A stretch of 64,000 nt of DNA, from contig NZ_JALDAY010000007.1 in NCBI RefSeq assembly GCF_022698165.1, positions 62,001 through 126,000 on the forward strand. The letters run 5' to 3'. Positions within the stretch are counted from its first letter, which is position 1, and every line of letters starts with the position of its first letter. Shown here piece after piece: positions 33,691-42,165 of this stretch. A program made the position numbers and the translations under genes. This DNA is from Streptomyces cylindrosporus. Its GTDB lineage: Bacteria; Actinomycetota; Actinomycetes; Streptomycetales; Streptomycetaceae. Below the pieces are notes generated by a model. The model was given only the letters and a program-made list of their open reading frames with translations. It made no database searches and was not told the DNA's origin.

Positions 33691-34572
33691 TCAGCACAGC
33701 ACGCGCAGCGCTCCGGGCAGGACCCTGACCGTGACGGGCAGTACGGCCTCGACCTCGCCGTCTGCGCCGTAGGGCACGTCACGGTCGGCGGAGATGGTGA
33801 TCTCCCGCCCCCGCAGGATGCGCACCTGGGGCCGGTCCACGTGGGCGCCGGTCTTCAGGTCGTTCATGAGGGCGAAGAAGAGCCGCCGGGGCGCCTCGCT
33901 GATCATCACGATCTCCAGCAGTCCGTCGTCCACGCGGGCGTCGGGGGCGATCAGACGGCCGGAGCCGTAGTAGCCGGAGTTGGCGGCCACCACCGTGTAG
34001 CCGGTGTGCCGGTGCTCCCGGCCGTCGACGGTGACGCGGTAGCGGGCCGCCCGCCAGGTGGTGACGGCCCGCAGGCCGCCGGCGTAGTAGGAGGCCGCGC
34101 CGCGCAGCAGTCTCGCCTGGTTGGCGTGGCGGTTGGCGAGGGCGTCGACGCCCGCGTAGACGCTGCCGAGGACGACGGTGCGGTCGTGGACGGCCGACTC
34201 CACCTCGATGGTGTCGACCGCGCGCGGCTCGTTGTGCAGCAGCACCTCGGCCAGCCGGGCCGGGTCCGAGGGGAGTTCGAGGGCGCGGGCGAAGTCGTTG
34301 CCGCGCCCGGCCGGGACGAGGCCCAGCACGGTGCCGGTGCCGCTGAGCGCGCCGCCGATCCCGCCGGCGATGCCGTCCCCGCCGACGGCGAGCACGACCC
34401 GGCCCTTGCGGCCCGCGTCCCGGGCGAGTTCCTGGGCGTGGGCGAGGCTGCGGCTGTACTCGGTCTCCAGCTCGGCGCCCGCCTCCCGCAGCGGCCGGGC
34501 CACGGCGAGCAGCGCGGCGGCGCCGGTGGATCCGCCCGCGGTGGGGTTGACGACGGCGGTGAACTGTCGCAT
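33691..34572 (-). CDS. Diacylglycerol kinase-family lipid kinase
   Basis: A 293-residue lipid kinase. VNPTAGG (nucleotide loop), VLAVGGDGIAGGIGGAL (GGDGT-type ATP site with Ile for Thr) and LVPAGRGNDFARAL are the DAGK catalytic signatures. Such enzymes phosphorylate diacylglycerol or related lipids at the membrane. It starts 15 nt after the alkyl-DHAP-synthase-like gene with GGAGG in the gap, so the two form an operon. Confidence 0.9.
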   Translation of the reverse strand: MRQFTAVVNPTAGGSTGAAALLAVARPLREAGAELETEYSRSLAHAQELARDAGRKGRVVLAVGGDGIAGGIGGALSGTGTVLGLVPAGRGNDFARALELPSDPARLAEVLLHNEPRAVDTIEVESAVHDRTVVLGSVYAGVDALANRHANQARLLRGAASYYAGGLRAVTTWRAARYRVTVDGREHRHTGYTVVAANSGYYGSGRLIAPDARVDDGLLEIVMISEAPRRLFFALMNDLKTGAHVDRPQVRILRGREITISADRDVPYGADGEVEAVLPVTVRVLPGALRVLC

Positions 34573-34587
34573 CGGTGTGGCCTCCGG

Positions 34588-36186
34588 TCAGTCTTCGAGG
34601 GGCAGCAGAACACCGGGGTTGAGCAGCCCGTCCGGGTCCAGTGTCCGCTTCACGGCCCGCAGCGCGTCGACGGCGAGGGGTCCGGCCTCGCGGACGTACC
34701 AGTCGCGGTGGTCGGTGCCCACGCCGTGGTGGTGGGTGATGGTGCCGCCCGCGGCGAGGATCGCCTCGTTCGCCGCGTGCTTGGCCCGCGTCCAGTGCGC
34801 CACCGGGTTGTCGCCCTGGGCCGAGACGACGGTGAAGTACAGCGAGGCGCCGTTCTCGTAGACGTGGGAGATGTGGCACATGACCAGGGGCGGGGTGCCG
34901 GACTCGGTGAGCGTCGTGGTGAGCGCCTCGCGCACCGCCGTGTAGAGCCCGGGGACGCGGGACCAGAAGGTCGCCGTCTCCAGCGTCTCGGCGAAGGCGC
35001 CGGCGTCGAGCAGCGAGTCGCGCAGATACGGCGCCGAGTAGCGCCCGTGCGCCCAGCGCTCGCCGGGTTCCGCGCCGAGGGGCGTGCCACCGCACTCGCG
35101 CAGTACGGCCGCGGCGCCTTCCCGGCGGTACGAGACGTCCTCCTCCGTACCCTCGTAACCCGCGATCGCCGTGCATCCGGCGGGCGTCGGGGCCTCGGAC
35201 GAACCGATGGCGTCGGGCTGGGCGAGGCCGATGAGGGTCTCGGTCTCGTCGGACAGGCGCAGTACGGTCGGGCGCGGCCCGTCCTGGGCGAGGCGGCGCA
35301 GTGCCGCGGCCCCTTCGTCGAAGGAGGCGAAGCGCCAGCCCTCGTACACGCGGGTCTGCGGGACCGGGCGGACGCGTACCGTCACGGAGGTGATGACGCC
35401 GAAGGCCCCCTCCGAGCCGAGGACGAGCTGACGCAGGTCCGGTCCGGCCGCCGAGCGTGGTGCGCGGCCCGTGTCGACGGTGCCCTCGGGGGTGGCGAGG
35501 GTGAGGGCGAGGACCATCTCGTCGAAGCGGCCGTAGCCGGCGGAGGCCTGGCCGCTGGAGCGGGTGGCGGCGAACCCGCCGATGCTGGCCCACTCGTACG
35601 ACTGCGGGAAGTGGCCGAGCGTGAAGCCGTGTTCGGCGAGCAGCGCCTCGGCCTGCGGGGCGCGCAGGCCCGGTTGCAGGGTGGCGGTGCGGGAGACGGG
35701 GTCGAGGTCGAGCAGCCCGTCCATGCGCCGCAGGTCCAACGCGACGAACGCGCCGCGCCGTTCGGGCGCGAGACCGCCGACGACCGACGTGCCGCCGCCG
35801 AACGGCACGACGGGCAGGCCGAGTTCGGCGCACGCCCGCAGCACGGCGAGGACCTCCTCGTGCCCGGCCGGGAGCAGTACGGCCGCCGGGACGTCATCGA
35901 CCTCGCCCTCCCTGATCCGCAGCAGATCGGGGGTGGACTTGCCCCTGGTGTGCCGGATCCGCGTCTCGGCATCCGTGCGCACGTACTCCTGGCCGCCGAC
36001 CGCGGCCGCCAGCGCTTGATGGGCTGCGGGCTCCAACTGCCCTTCCGGTACGGCGATTTCCGCCAGCTCGACCGGGTCGGCGGCGCGCGGTTTCACGCCG
36101 AGCAGATCGCGCAGCAGCCCGATCACCGTGTCGGGCAGCGGCGTCGCCCTGGCCGGGTCGCCCCAGCCGCTCCACAGCATGTCCAT
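34588..36186 (-). CDS. FAD-linked oxidase, alkyldihydroxyacetonephosphate-synthase-like
   Basis: A 532-residue flavoprotein closely patterned on alkyl-DHAP synthase (AGPS), the enzyme that makes the ether bond of ether lipids from acyl-DHAP and a fatty alcohol. The FAD domain has VVPFGGGTSVVGGL (near residue 130), GHFPQSYEWASIGGFAATRSSGQASAGYG, and LVLGSEGAFGVIT; the C-terminal half holds THHHGVGTDHRDWYVREAG, matching the AGPS histidine motif HHHGVG, and ends in LDPDGLLNPGVLL. ATG at 36186 with GAGG 9 nt upstream. Divergent from TetR; operon with the lipid kinase. Confidence 0.85.
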   Translation of the reverse strand: MDMLWSGWGDPARATPLPDTVIGLLRDLLGVKPRAADPVELAEIAVPEGQLEPAAHQALAAAVGGQEYVRTDAETRIRHTRGKSTPDLLRIREGEVDDVPAAVLLPAGHEEVLAVLRACAELGLPVVPFGGGTSVVGGLAPERRGAFVALDLRRMDGLLDLDPVSRTATLQPGLRAPQAEALLAEHGFTLGHFPQSYEWASIGGFAATRSSGQASAGYGRFDEMVLALTLATPEGTVDTGRAPRSAAGPDLRQLVLGSEGAFGVITSVTVRVRPVPQTRVYEGWRFASFDEGAAALRRLAQDGPRPTVLRLSDETETLIGLAQPDAIGSSEAPTPAGCTAIAGYEGTEEDVSYRREGAAAVLRECGGTPLGAEPGERWAHGRYSAPYLRDSLLDAGAFAETLETATFWSRVPGLYTAVREALTTTLTESGTPPLVMCHISHVYENGASLYFTVVSAQGDNPVAHWTRAKHAANEAILAAGGTITHHHGVGTDHRDWYVREAGPLAVDALRAVKRTLDPDGLLNPGVLLPLED

Positions 36187-36269
36187 GAGTGTCGTCCTCA
36201 CCGGTCGATTCGAGCGATTCCGTCCGCCGACGCCACCCGCGGGCCCGTCGAGGCGTTACACTGTGACAC

Positions 36270-36869
36270 ATGACGCCTATTCGTCACAACGGTTCGGACA
36301 ACGACGCGGTGCTCGACGCGGTACGGGACTGCGTCCTGGCCGTCGGGGTCCGCCGTACGACGCTCACGGACGTGGCCCGCCGCGCGGGCGTCTCCCGGAT
36401 GACGCTGTACCGGCGCTGGCCCGATGTGCGCACGCTGGTCGGCGACCTGATGACCCGGGAGTGGGTCGACGTGGCCACCCGGGCCATCCCGGAGCGCAGA
36501 GAAGGGGCCGACGCGCGCAGCCTGCTCGTGGAGGGGCTCGTGGCCGGAGTGGCCTCCTTCCGCGCCCATCCGCTGTTCCGGAAGATCGTCGACGTCGACC
36601 CCGAGCTGCTGCTCCCCTATGTGCTGGACCGGCGCGGGGCCAGCCAGATCGCCCTGCTGGAGCTGCTGGTCGGCAGCATCGCGGAGGGACACGCCGACGG
36701 GTCGGTGCGCGCCGGCCACCCCGAGCGACAGGCGCGGTCGCTGCTGCTGATCGTCCAGTCCTTCACCCTGTCCCTGCGGACCATGACCGACGAGGACGAT
36801 CCCGAACTCGACTCCCCCGCGTTCCTCGCCGAGTTGAGCGCCATCCTGGAGAGGACCCTCGCGCCATGA
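36270..36869 (+). CDS. TetR-family regulator
   Basis: A 199-residue TetR regulator with HTH TTLTDVARRAGVSRMTLYRRWPDVRTLV near residues 30-57. A TACACT -10 element at 36257-36262 lies 7 nt from the ATG and no ribosome site is seen, so the transcript may be leaderless. The gene overlaps the glycerol-3-phosphate dehydrogenase start by 4 nt and is divergent from the AGPS-like gene, so it probably controls both operons. Confidence 0.9.
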   Translation: MTPIRHNGSDNDAVLDAVRDCVLAVGVRRTTLTDVARRAGVSRMTLYRRWPDVRTLVGDLMTREWVDVATRAIPERREGADARSLLVEGLVAGVASFRAHPLFRKIVDVDPELLLPYVLDRRGASQIALLELLVGSIAEGHADGSVRAGHPERQARSLLLIVQSFTLSLRTMTDEDDPELDSPAFLAELSAILERTLAP

Positions 36870-38431
36870 GCATCGCCCCCGCACACGGCTCTTCCCTGTC
36901 CGCCGCCCGCCGCTCGCGCGAGCTGACCGCGACCGTCGGCGGCCCGGCCGTGGACGTCCTCGTCGTCGGGCTCGGCGCCACCGGTGCCGGAGCGGCGCTG
37001 GACGCCGCGGCCCGCGGGCTGTCCGTCGTCGCCGTCGACGCCCACGACCTGGCCTTCGGCACCTCCCGCTGGAGCAGCAAGCTCATCCACGGCGGGCTGC
37101 GCTATCTCGCCTCCGGCCGGCTCGACGTCGCCCACGAGAGCGCGGTCGAGCGCGGGGTGCTGATGGAGCGCACCGCGCCCCATCTGGTCCGCGCCCAGCC
37201 GTTCGTGCTGCCCCTGACCCCGCTCGTCTCCCGCGGTCAGGCGGCACTCTCCTGGGCCGGCTTCAAGGCCGGCGACACCCTGCGCCTCTCGGCCCGCACG
37301 GCCCGGGCGACACTCCCCGCGCCCCGCCGCCTCTCCGCGGTGGAGACCCGCCATCTGACCCCCGCCCTGCGCACCGACGGCCTGCGCGGCGGACTGCTGT
37401 CCTGGGACGGCCGGCTCGTCGACGACGCCCGCCTGGTCACCGCCGTCGCCCGCACCGCCGCCGCGCACGGGGCACGGATCCTGACCCGCGTCCGGGCACT
37501 GGAACTCACCGGCTCCGGGGCCCGGGTCCGCGACGAACTCACCGGCGAGGAGGGCGAGATCCGCGCCCGCGCGGTCGTCAACGCCGCGGGCGTCTGGGCG
37601 GGCGGCCTGGTGGACGGCATCCGCATCCGGCCCTCGCGCGGCACCCACCTCGTCCTGCGCGCCGCACATCTCGGCCCACTGCCGGCCGGCCTGCACATCC
37701 CGGTCCCCGGCGAGACGAACCGCTTCGTCCTCGTCCTGCCCCAAGGCGACGGCCGGGTCTACGTCGGCCTCACGGACGAACCCGTCGAGGGCCAGATCCC
37801 GGATGTCCCCGAGGCGCCGGAGGCGGACATCGGCTTCCTCCTCGACGTGCTCGGCTCGGTCCTGGACGTCCCGGTCCGCCGCGAGGACGTCGTCGGGGCC
37901 TTCGCCGGACTGCGCCCTCTGCTCGACACCGCGACCGGCGAGGCGACGAGGACCTCCGACATCTCCCGCCGGCACGCGGTGCTCACCTCGCCCGACGGCG
38001 TGATCACCGTGGTCGGCGGCAAGCTCACCACGTACCGGCGGATGGCCGAGGACGCCGTGGACGCGGCCGTCGAGGCCCGCAACCTCACCGCGGGCCCCTC
38101 CCCGACCGCGTCCCTGCCCCTCGTCGGCGCCGCGTCCCCGCGGACCCTCGAAGCCCTGCCGGCCCCGCGCCGTCTGGTACGGCGGTACGGCACCGAGGCT
38201 CCGGCCGTGCACGCCCTCGGCGCGGCCGACCCCCGCCTGGGCGAGCGGGTACTGCCGGGCCACCCCGTCACCGCCGCCGAACTGCTGTGGGCGGTGCGCC
38301 ACGAGGGCGCGCTCGACGAGTCCGACGTACTCGACCGGCGCACCCGGATCGGAGTGGTGCCCGCGGACCGGGCGGCGGCGCTGGATGTCGTACGAGAGCT
38401 GCTGAGTGAGGCACCGGCACAGCAGGGCTGA
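36866..38431 (+). CDS. glpD: FAD-dependent glycerol-3-phosphate dehydrogenase
   Basis: A 521-residue GlpD-type flavoenzyme, oxidising glycerol 3-phosphate to dihydroxyacetone phosphate at the membrane. VLVVGLGATGAGAALDAAARGL is the FAD-binding fold, followed by the family signature SSKLIHGGLRYL near residue 70, VVNAAGVWAGG, GDGRVYVGLTDEP and VVGGKLTTYRRMAEDAVD. The product DHAP is the precursor used by AGPS-type enzymes, which fits the divergent operon. Its start is inside the TetR stop (ATGA). Many streptomycetes have more than one glpD, so this may be a specialised copy. Confidence 0.9.
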   Translation: MSIAPAHGSSLSAARRSRELTATVGGPAVDVLVVGLGATGAGAALDAAARGLSVVAVDAHDLAFGTSRWSSKLIHGGLRYLASGRLDVAHESAVERGVLMERTAPHLVRAQPFVLPLTPLVSRGQAALSWAGFKAGDTLRLSARTARATLPAPRRLSAVETRHLTPALRTDGLRGGLLSWDGRLVDDARLVTAVARTAAAHGARILTRVRALELTGSGARVRDELTGEEGEIRARAVVNAAGVWAGGLVDGIRIRPSRGTHLVLRAAHLGPLPAGLHIPVPGETNRFVLVLPQGDGRVYVGLTDEPVEGQIPDVPEAPEADIGFLLDVLGSVLDVPVRREDVVGAFAGLRPLLDTATGEATRTSDISRRHAVLTSPDGVITVVGGKLTTYRRMAEDAVDAAVEARNLTAGPSPTASLPLVGAASPRTLEALPAPRRLVRRYGTEAPAVHALGAADPRLGERVLPGHPVTAAELLWAVRHEGALDESDVLDRRTRIGVVPADRAAALDVVRELLSEAPAQQG

Positions 38432-38492
38432 CGCGTCCCGGACCTGCGGCCCCACGCGCGGGATTCGAATTGCCCACTTATGCTCCCTTTGT

Positions 38493-38774
38493 GTGACGCA
38501 CACCTTCGACGAGCTCGTGGAGAAACAGCGCGCGGCCGACCAGACCCACAACCAGGTCGAGGAGCTGCGGCTCTCGTACGGTCCGCCGACACAGCCGGGC
38601 GGCTGGACCGGGCAGCAGACGGAGACGTACGAGACCGCGTGGCGAGCCTGGCGCGATCTGGCCCGTGAGGCGCAGTCCTCGGTCACCGAGTACGCCAAGG
38701 AGACCGGCAAGCCGCGCACGAGTGTGGAGGCCGAGGTCAAGCAGGCCGTACGGCATCCCCAGCCGGAGTCCTGA
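38493..38774 (+). CDS. Small conserved hypothetical protein
   Basis: A 93-residue, hydrophilic, helical protein (FDELVEKQRAADQTHNQVEELRL; WRAWRDLAREAQSSVTEYAKETGKPR) with no membrane segment. The GTG start at 38493 lies about 9 nt after a TATGCT -10 element (38479-38484), so translation could be leaderless. Similar short proteins occur widely in Streptomyces with unknown function. A strong terminator follows. Confidence 0.7.
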   Translation: MTHTFDELVEKQRAADQTHNQVEELRLSYGPPTQPGGWTGQQTETYETAWRAWRDLAREAQSSVTEYAKETGKPRTSVEAEVKQAVRHPQPES

Positions 38775-38785
38775 CCCACGCGGAA

Positions 38786-38820
38786 GGGCGCCCGGACCGA
38801 TCACGTCGGTCCGGGCGCCC
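38786..38820. terminator. Bidirectional terminator
   Basis: Perfect 15-bp arms GGGCGCCCGGACCGA (38786-38800) and TCGGTCCGGGCGCCC (38806-38820) around a 5-nt loop, placed between convergent genes ending at 38774 and 38832. Confidence 0.9.
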
Positions 38821-38831
38821 CTGGCGGTGCG

Positions 38832-40949
38832 TCAGCGCACGTAACGGCGGCGCGTCCGCGTGAGCAGGAACAGGCCCGCGATCAGCAGCGCGGTACCGGC
38901 CGCGGCCGGCCACAGTGTCGTGCCGGTCTCGGCCAGCCCGCCCTGGACGGCCTGCGGTTCGGTCTGGTTCGCGGCGCCGGTGTCGCTGCCGCCCGTGGTC
39001 TGGGCGGCGTTGTCGCCGGTGCCGGAGCCGTTGTCCGAGGAGCCGCCGTTCTGCGCGGCCGCGGTGGTCTTGGACGCCGAGGGCTTCGCGTAGACCTTGG
39101 GTTCCGAGGTGCTGGACATGGTCGGAGCATCGGTCGTCGGGGCGGCCGACTGCTGCTGACCGGAGCCGTTGCCGTTGTCGGAGCCGTTGCCTGATCCATT
39201 GTCGGAGCCGTTGTCGGATCCGCCGTTGCCGTTGCCCGAATCGCCGTTCCCGTTGCCCGAGTTGCCGTTGCCGTCACCGGCCGGCGGCGTCGTCGGGTCC
39301 TCGGTCGGCTGGGCGGTCGGCTCGTCCGTGGGCTGGTCGGTCGGCTTGTCAGTGGGCTTGTCGGTGGGCTGGTCCGTGGGGTTCTCCGTCGGCTGCTGGG
39401 TCGCCCCGCCGTCCGAGCCCGGGTCCTCGGAGGTGCCCGCGCCGCAGTTGCGGCCGCCGTTGATGCAGGAGACCACCTCCTTCATCAGACCCTCGTCGAA
39501 GACGTTGATGAAGTCGCCGTGGTCGGTGACCGGCTTGTGCAGCTGCTCGGGGAAGGAGTCCACCGCGAACAAGGGAGTGGTCTTGCCGCCGTCCTGCAGG
39601 CTCGGCGCCTTGACGTCGTAGACGATCCGCTGGACGAGCTGCGGAATGGCCTCGAAGCCGTTCGGGCAGTTGCCCTGGGCGTCCGCGAAGGCCACGTGGG
39701 TGCGGTGGTTGGCGCTGTCGATGTTGCGGCCGTCCCAGCAGCTCTGGAAACGGAAGGTGCGCACCACGTCGCTGCCCTGCGGGCACAGCGGGTACTTGTC
39801 CTTCAGCTGCCGGTCCTCGAACCCGGTGCAGCTCCAGGAGGCGTTGGCGTTGGCCGGGCCGTTGACGAAGGCCTTGGCGTCGCCGGTGATGATGCGCAGC
39901 AGGCGGGGCATCTCGGTGACCTTGCTGCGCGGGCTGCCGATGAAGGTCAGCGTGACCTGCTTGGCCCTCACGATCTGACCGGCGTTGCCCTCGATGCCAC
40001 CGCCGGGCTTGTTGGCGTCCTGCTCCTGGGTGCCGTTCTGCAGCCGCAGCACGGGCCAGTAGTACGTGGACTTGTCGCCCGGGTTCTCACAGCTCGTGTC
40101 GGCGTTCGCGAGGTCGTCGTCGCTGGCGAAGGCGTTGTTGGACTGGTTGCCGATGTAGTCGTGGAAGTGGTGGGCGCCGTTGGTGACACCCGGGGCCACG
40201 ATCACGTTGTCGGAGTTGAACAGCCCGTTCTCGTTCACGCCGCAGCTGGTGGTGAAGCTGCCCTTGGAGACGAAGGAGTTCAGGTCGGGGGCGGGGGCGT
40301 TGGGCTGGACGCTGTTGATGTCCTGGTAGTCCCCGGCGACGGGCCCGTTGCCGGCCTGCCCGCCGTTGCCGTTCTGCTGGCCCCCGCCGTTCTGACCGTT
40401 CTGGCCGTCTCCCTGGCCGCCCTGCTGCTGACCGTTCTGGGAACCGTCACCGCCGTTGCCGCCGTTGTCCTGGCCGGCGTTCTGGTCGTTCCACGTCCGC
40501 ATCGAGCAGTCCGCCATGGAGTCCAGGCCGTCGGCGCTCTGCCCGGCATGCTCCATGGCGCCGCCGATGCGGTCGAGCGTCTGGGACCGCTGCTCCTTCA
40601 GCGGCTTCATGACCGTCTCGTCCGTGTAGCCGCTGTCCTGGCGCTGCTCGGGCGTCGCGGCCTGAAGCTTCTGGTAGGCCTCGGCTATCTGCTGGTCCAG
40701 GGAGGCGAGTTGCTTGTCGACGTCGCCCCGCGCCTGGTCCGGCACCTGGGTCAGCTTGCTTCCGACGTCCGGACAGTCGATCGTGCCGGCCGCCGCGCTG
40801 CGGGTCGACTGCTCAGTGCCCGAGCCGCCTTCCGTCGCGGAGGCGTACACGTTGGCCGCGACCAGGCCGCCTCCACCCAGCATCAGGGCGAAAGCCGCGA
40901 AGGTCGCGCGGCGCGGTCCTGTCGGGCGTCTGCGCGTGTTGCGTCCCAC
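38832..40949 (-). CDS. Sortase-anchored DUF1996 surface protein
   Basis: A 705-residue exported protein. Signal/anchor helix at about 17-36, helical segment 60-150, a Q/N/G-rich linker (about 160-215), a DUF1996 domain (about 215-495; GAHHFHDYIGN, RTHVAFADAQGNCP) and two low-complexity tails: PTDxPTDKPTD repeats (about 510-560) and GN/SDNGS repeats (570-610). The C terminus has LAETG, a hydrophobic helix and RTRRRYVR, a sorting signal of the LAxTG type used by class E sortases. It should be linked to the cell wall. Function of DUF1996 is unknown; some fungal and bacterial members sit beside carbohydrate enzymes. Confidence 0.85.
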   Translation of the reverse strand: MGRNTRRRPTGPRRATFAAFALMLGGGGLVAANVYASATEGGSGTEQSTRSAAAGTIDCPDVGSKLTQVPDQARGDVDKQLASLDQQIAEAYQKLQAATPEQRQDSGYTDETVMKPLKEQRSQTLDRIGGAMEHAGQSADGLDSMADCSMRTWNDQNAGQDNGGNGGDGSQNGQQQGGQGDGQNGQNGGGQQNGNGGQAGNGPVAGDYQDINSVQPNAPAPDLNSFVSKGSFTTSCGVNENGLFNSDNVIVAPGVTNGAHHFHDYIGNQSNNAFASDDDLANADTSCENPGDKSTYYWPVLRLQNGTQEQDANKPGGGIEGNAGQIVRAKQVTLTFIGSPRSKVTEMPRLLRIITGDAKAFVNGPANANASWSCTGFEDRQLKDKYPLCPQGSDVVRTFRFQSCWDGRNIDSANHRTHVAFADAQGNCPNGFEAIPQLVQRIVYDVKAPSLQDGGKTTPLFAVDSFPEQLHKPVTDHGDFINVFDEGLMKEVVSCINGGRNCGAGTSEDPGSDGGATQQPTENPTDQPTDKPTDKPTDQPTDEPTAQPTEDPTTPPAGDGNGNSGNGNGDSGNGNGGSDNGSDNGSGNGSDNGNGSGQQQSAAPTTDAPTMSSTSEPKVYAKPSASKTTAAAQNGGSSDNGSGTGDNAAQTTGGSDTGAANQTEPQAVQGGLAETGTTLWPAAAGTALLIAGLFLLTRTRRRYVR

Positions 40950-41132
40950 GAGTTCTCCTACGGATCATGGCGGTCAGGCATGGAAATCCCTCGACCCCAT
41001 ACGGACACCGGCACAGGCGTGTTCAACCGCACCACAGATTCATAGGAACATCTCAGTAAGCGCATGCACCGCGACGCGCTCGCGTAGCGCCCGGGAGGCC
41101 GCCGGTTCCGCGGATCCACGGGCTGACGGGCC

Positions 41133-41921
41133 CTACAGCTCCAGCCAGAAACCCGTGCGCGTCAGCCAGCGGTCGAGCAGGGCCGTGTCGCCGTCGGTTT
41201 CGACCGCGGGTGTCGGACGGCGGTAGAGGAACAGCAGCAGGTCGGTCGCGGATCCGCGGACGCTCACGGCGGCGTCCCCGACGCCGGGCCGCCAGAGGGG
41301 CCGGGCGCCGGTCAGGTCGACGAGCCACTGCCCGGCGCCGGTCGCCTCGAAGCTGAGCGTGCGGCCGGGGCCCAGCAGACCGGGCGCGTCCGGTCCGGGC
41401 TCGTACGCCTCGGGGACCGTCGAGAAGTCCAGCCACTCCTCGACACCGTCGACCGCGAGACCCTCGTCGAGGGTGAACCTCCCGCCGGTCGCCAGCACCG
41501 CGTCGGCACGGTGGACGACGGTCTCGTGGGTCATCCTCCTCGCCCAGAACGACGTCGACTGCTCGACGAGTTGCTCGTCGGCCGGAGTCCACACCGGCAC
41601 CCCCGGCCCGGCGTCGCGCAGGGCGGCGGCGAGCTCCGACGCGCCCTCGCCGAGCCACGCGTCGAGTGCCTCACCGTCCACATGCGCGTACACGGCCGGG
41701 TCGTTGACGCCGTCGTCGGGGAGTGGTTCGGCGGACCGGGTCCGTACGATCGCCTCCGCCCAGCGGTGGTCCCCGCCCACGTGCCGCAGCAGTCGGCCGA
41801 GGTCCCAGCCGGGGCACGACGGCACCGGGGTGGTCGGGTCCGCGTCGGCGGCCTCGGTCCGGAGCAGGTCGGTCTGGTCGACGATCGCGCGGCAGTGGTC
41901 CTCGAAGGTCAGCGAAGTCAC
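41133..41921 (-). CDS. Maleylpyruvate isomerase-family (DinB/MDMPI) protein
   Basis: A 262-residue protein of the actinobacterial maleylpyruvate-isomerase-like family. The N-terminal four-helix domain has PVPSCPGWDLGRLLRHVGGDHRW (metal-binding histidine pattern) and RRMTHETVVHRADA with further histidines; the C-terminal ~90 residues are the SCP2-like MDMPI_C domain. Members are mycothiol-dependent enzymes or of unknown role. GTG start at 41921; the N-terminal extension in frame is not supported by coding bias. No ring-cleavage genes nearby. Confidence 0.8.
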   Translation of the reverse strand: MTSLTFEDHCRAIVDQTDLLRTEAADADPTTPVPSCPGWDLGRLLRHVGGDHRWAEAIVRTRSAEPLPDDGVNDPAVYAHVDGEALDAWLGEGASELAAALRDAGPGVPVWTPADEQLVEQSTSFWARRMTHETVVHRADAVLATGGRFTLDEGLAVDGVEEWLDFSTVPEAYEPGPDAPGLLGPGRTLSFEATGAGQWLVDLTGARPLWRPGVGDAAVSVRGSATDLLLFLYRRPTPAVETDGDTALLDRWLTRTGFWLEL

Positions 41922-42029
41922 CCGTTCATCATGCGTCAGGTGCCCCGGGCGACGGCCTCGGCAGACGCGAGGGACGCCCCCCGATCCGCCAAGCCAATCC
42001 CTGACCGTCCCGCACTCTTGACGTGGCCC

Positions 42030-42058
42030 TTGACGTGTTTGGTTCAGACCTTTAGGTT
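42030..42058 (+). promoter_or_regulatory. Chitinase promoter with DasR-like site
   Basis: TTGACG (42030-42035) and TAGGTT (42053-42058) are separated by 17 bp, an ideal vegetative promoter. The spacer holds TGGTTCAGACCT (42040-42051), which differs at one base from the TGGTCCAGACCT repeats known in Streptomyces chitinase promoters and bound by DasR. The chitinase start is 108 nt downstream. Confidence 0.75.
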
Positions 42059-42165
42059 CCCGGACGCACGGCTTCACAAGTTCGACTGACGTTCACTCAC
42101 ATGAACGTGCTTCGTGGTGCCACCCCCCACCGTCCGCCGCCTGCGAAAGGCTGTGAACCCCACTC

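Noticed and set aside
38455-38480. GGATTCGAA motif resembling a tRNA T-loop
   Set aside because: No acceptor, D or anticodon stem can be formed around it on either strand.
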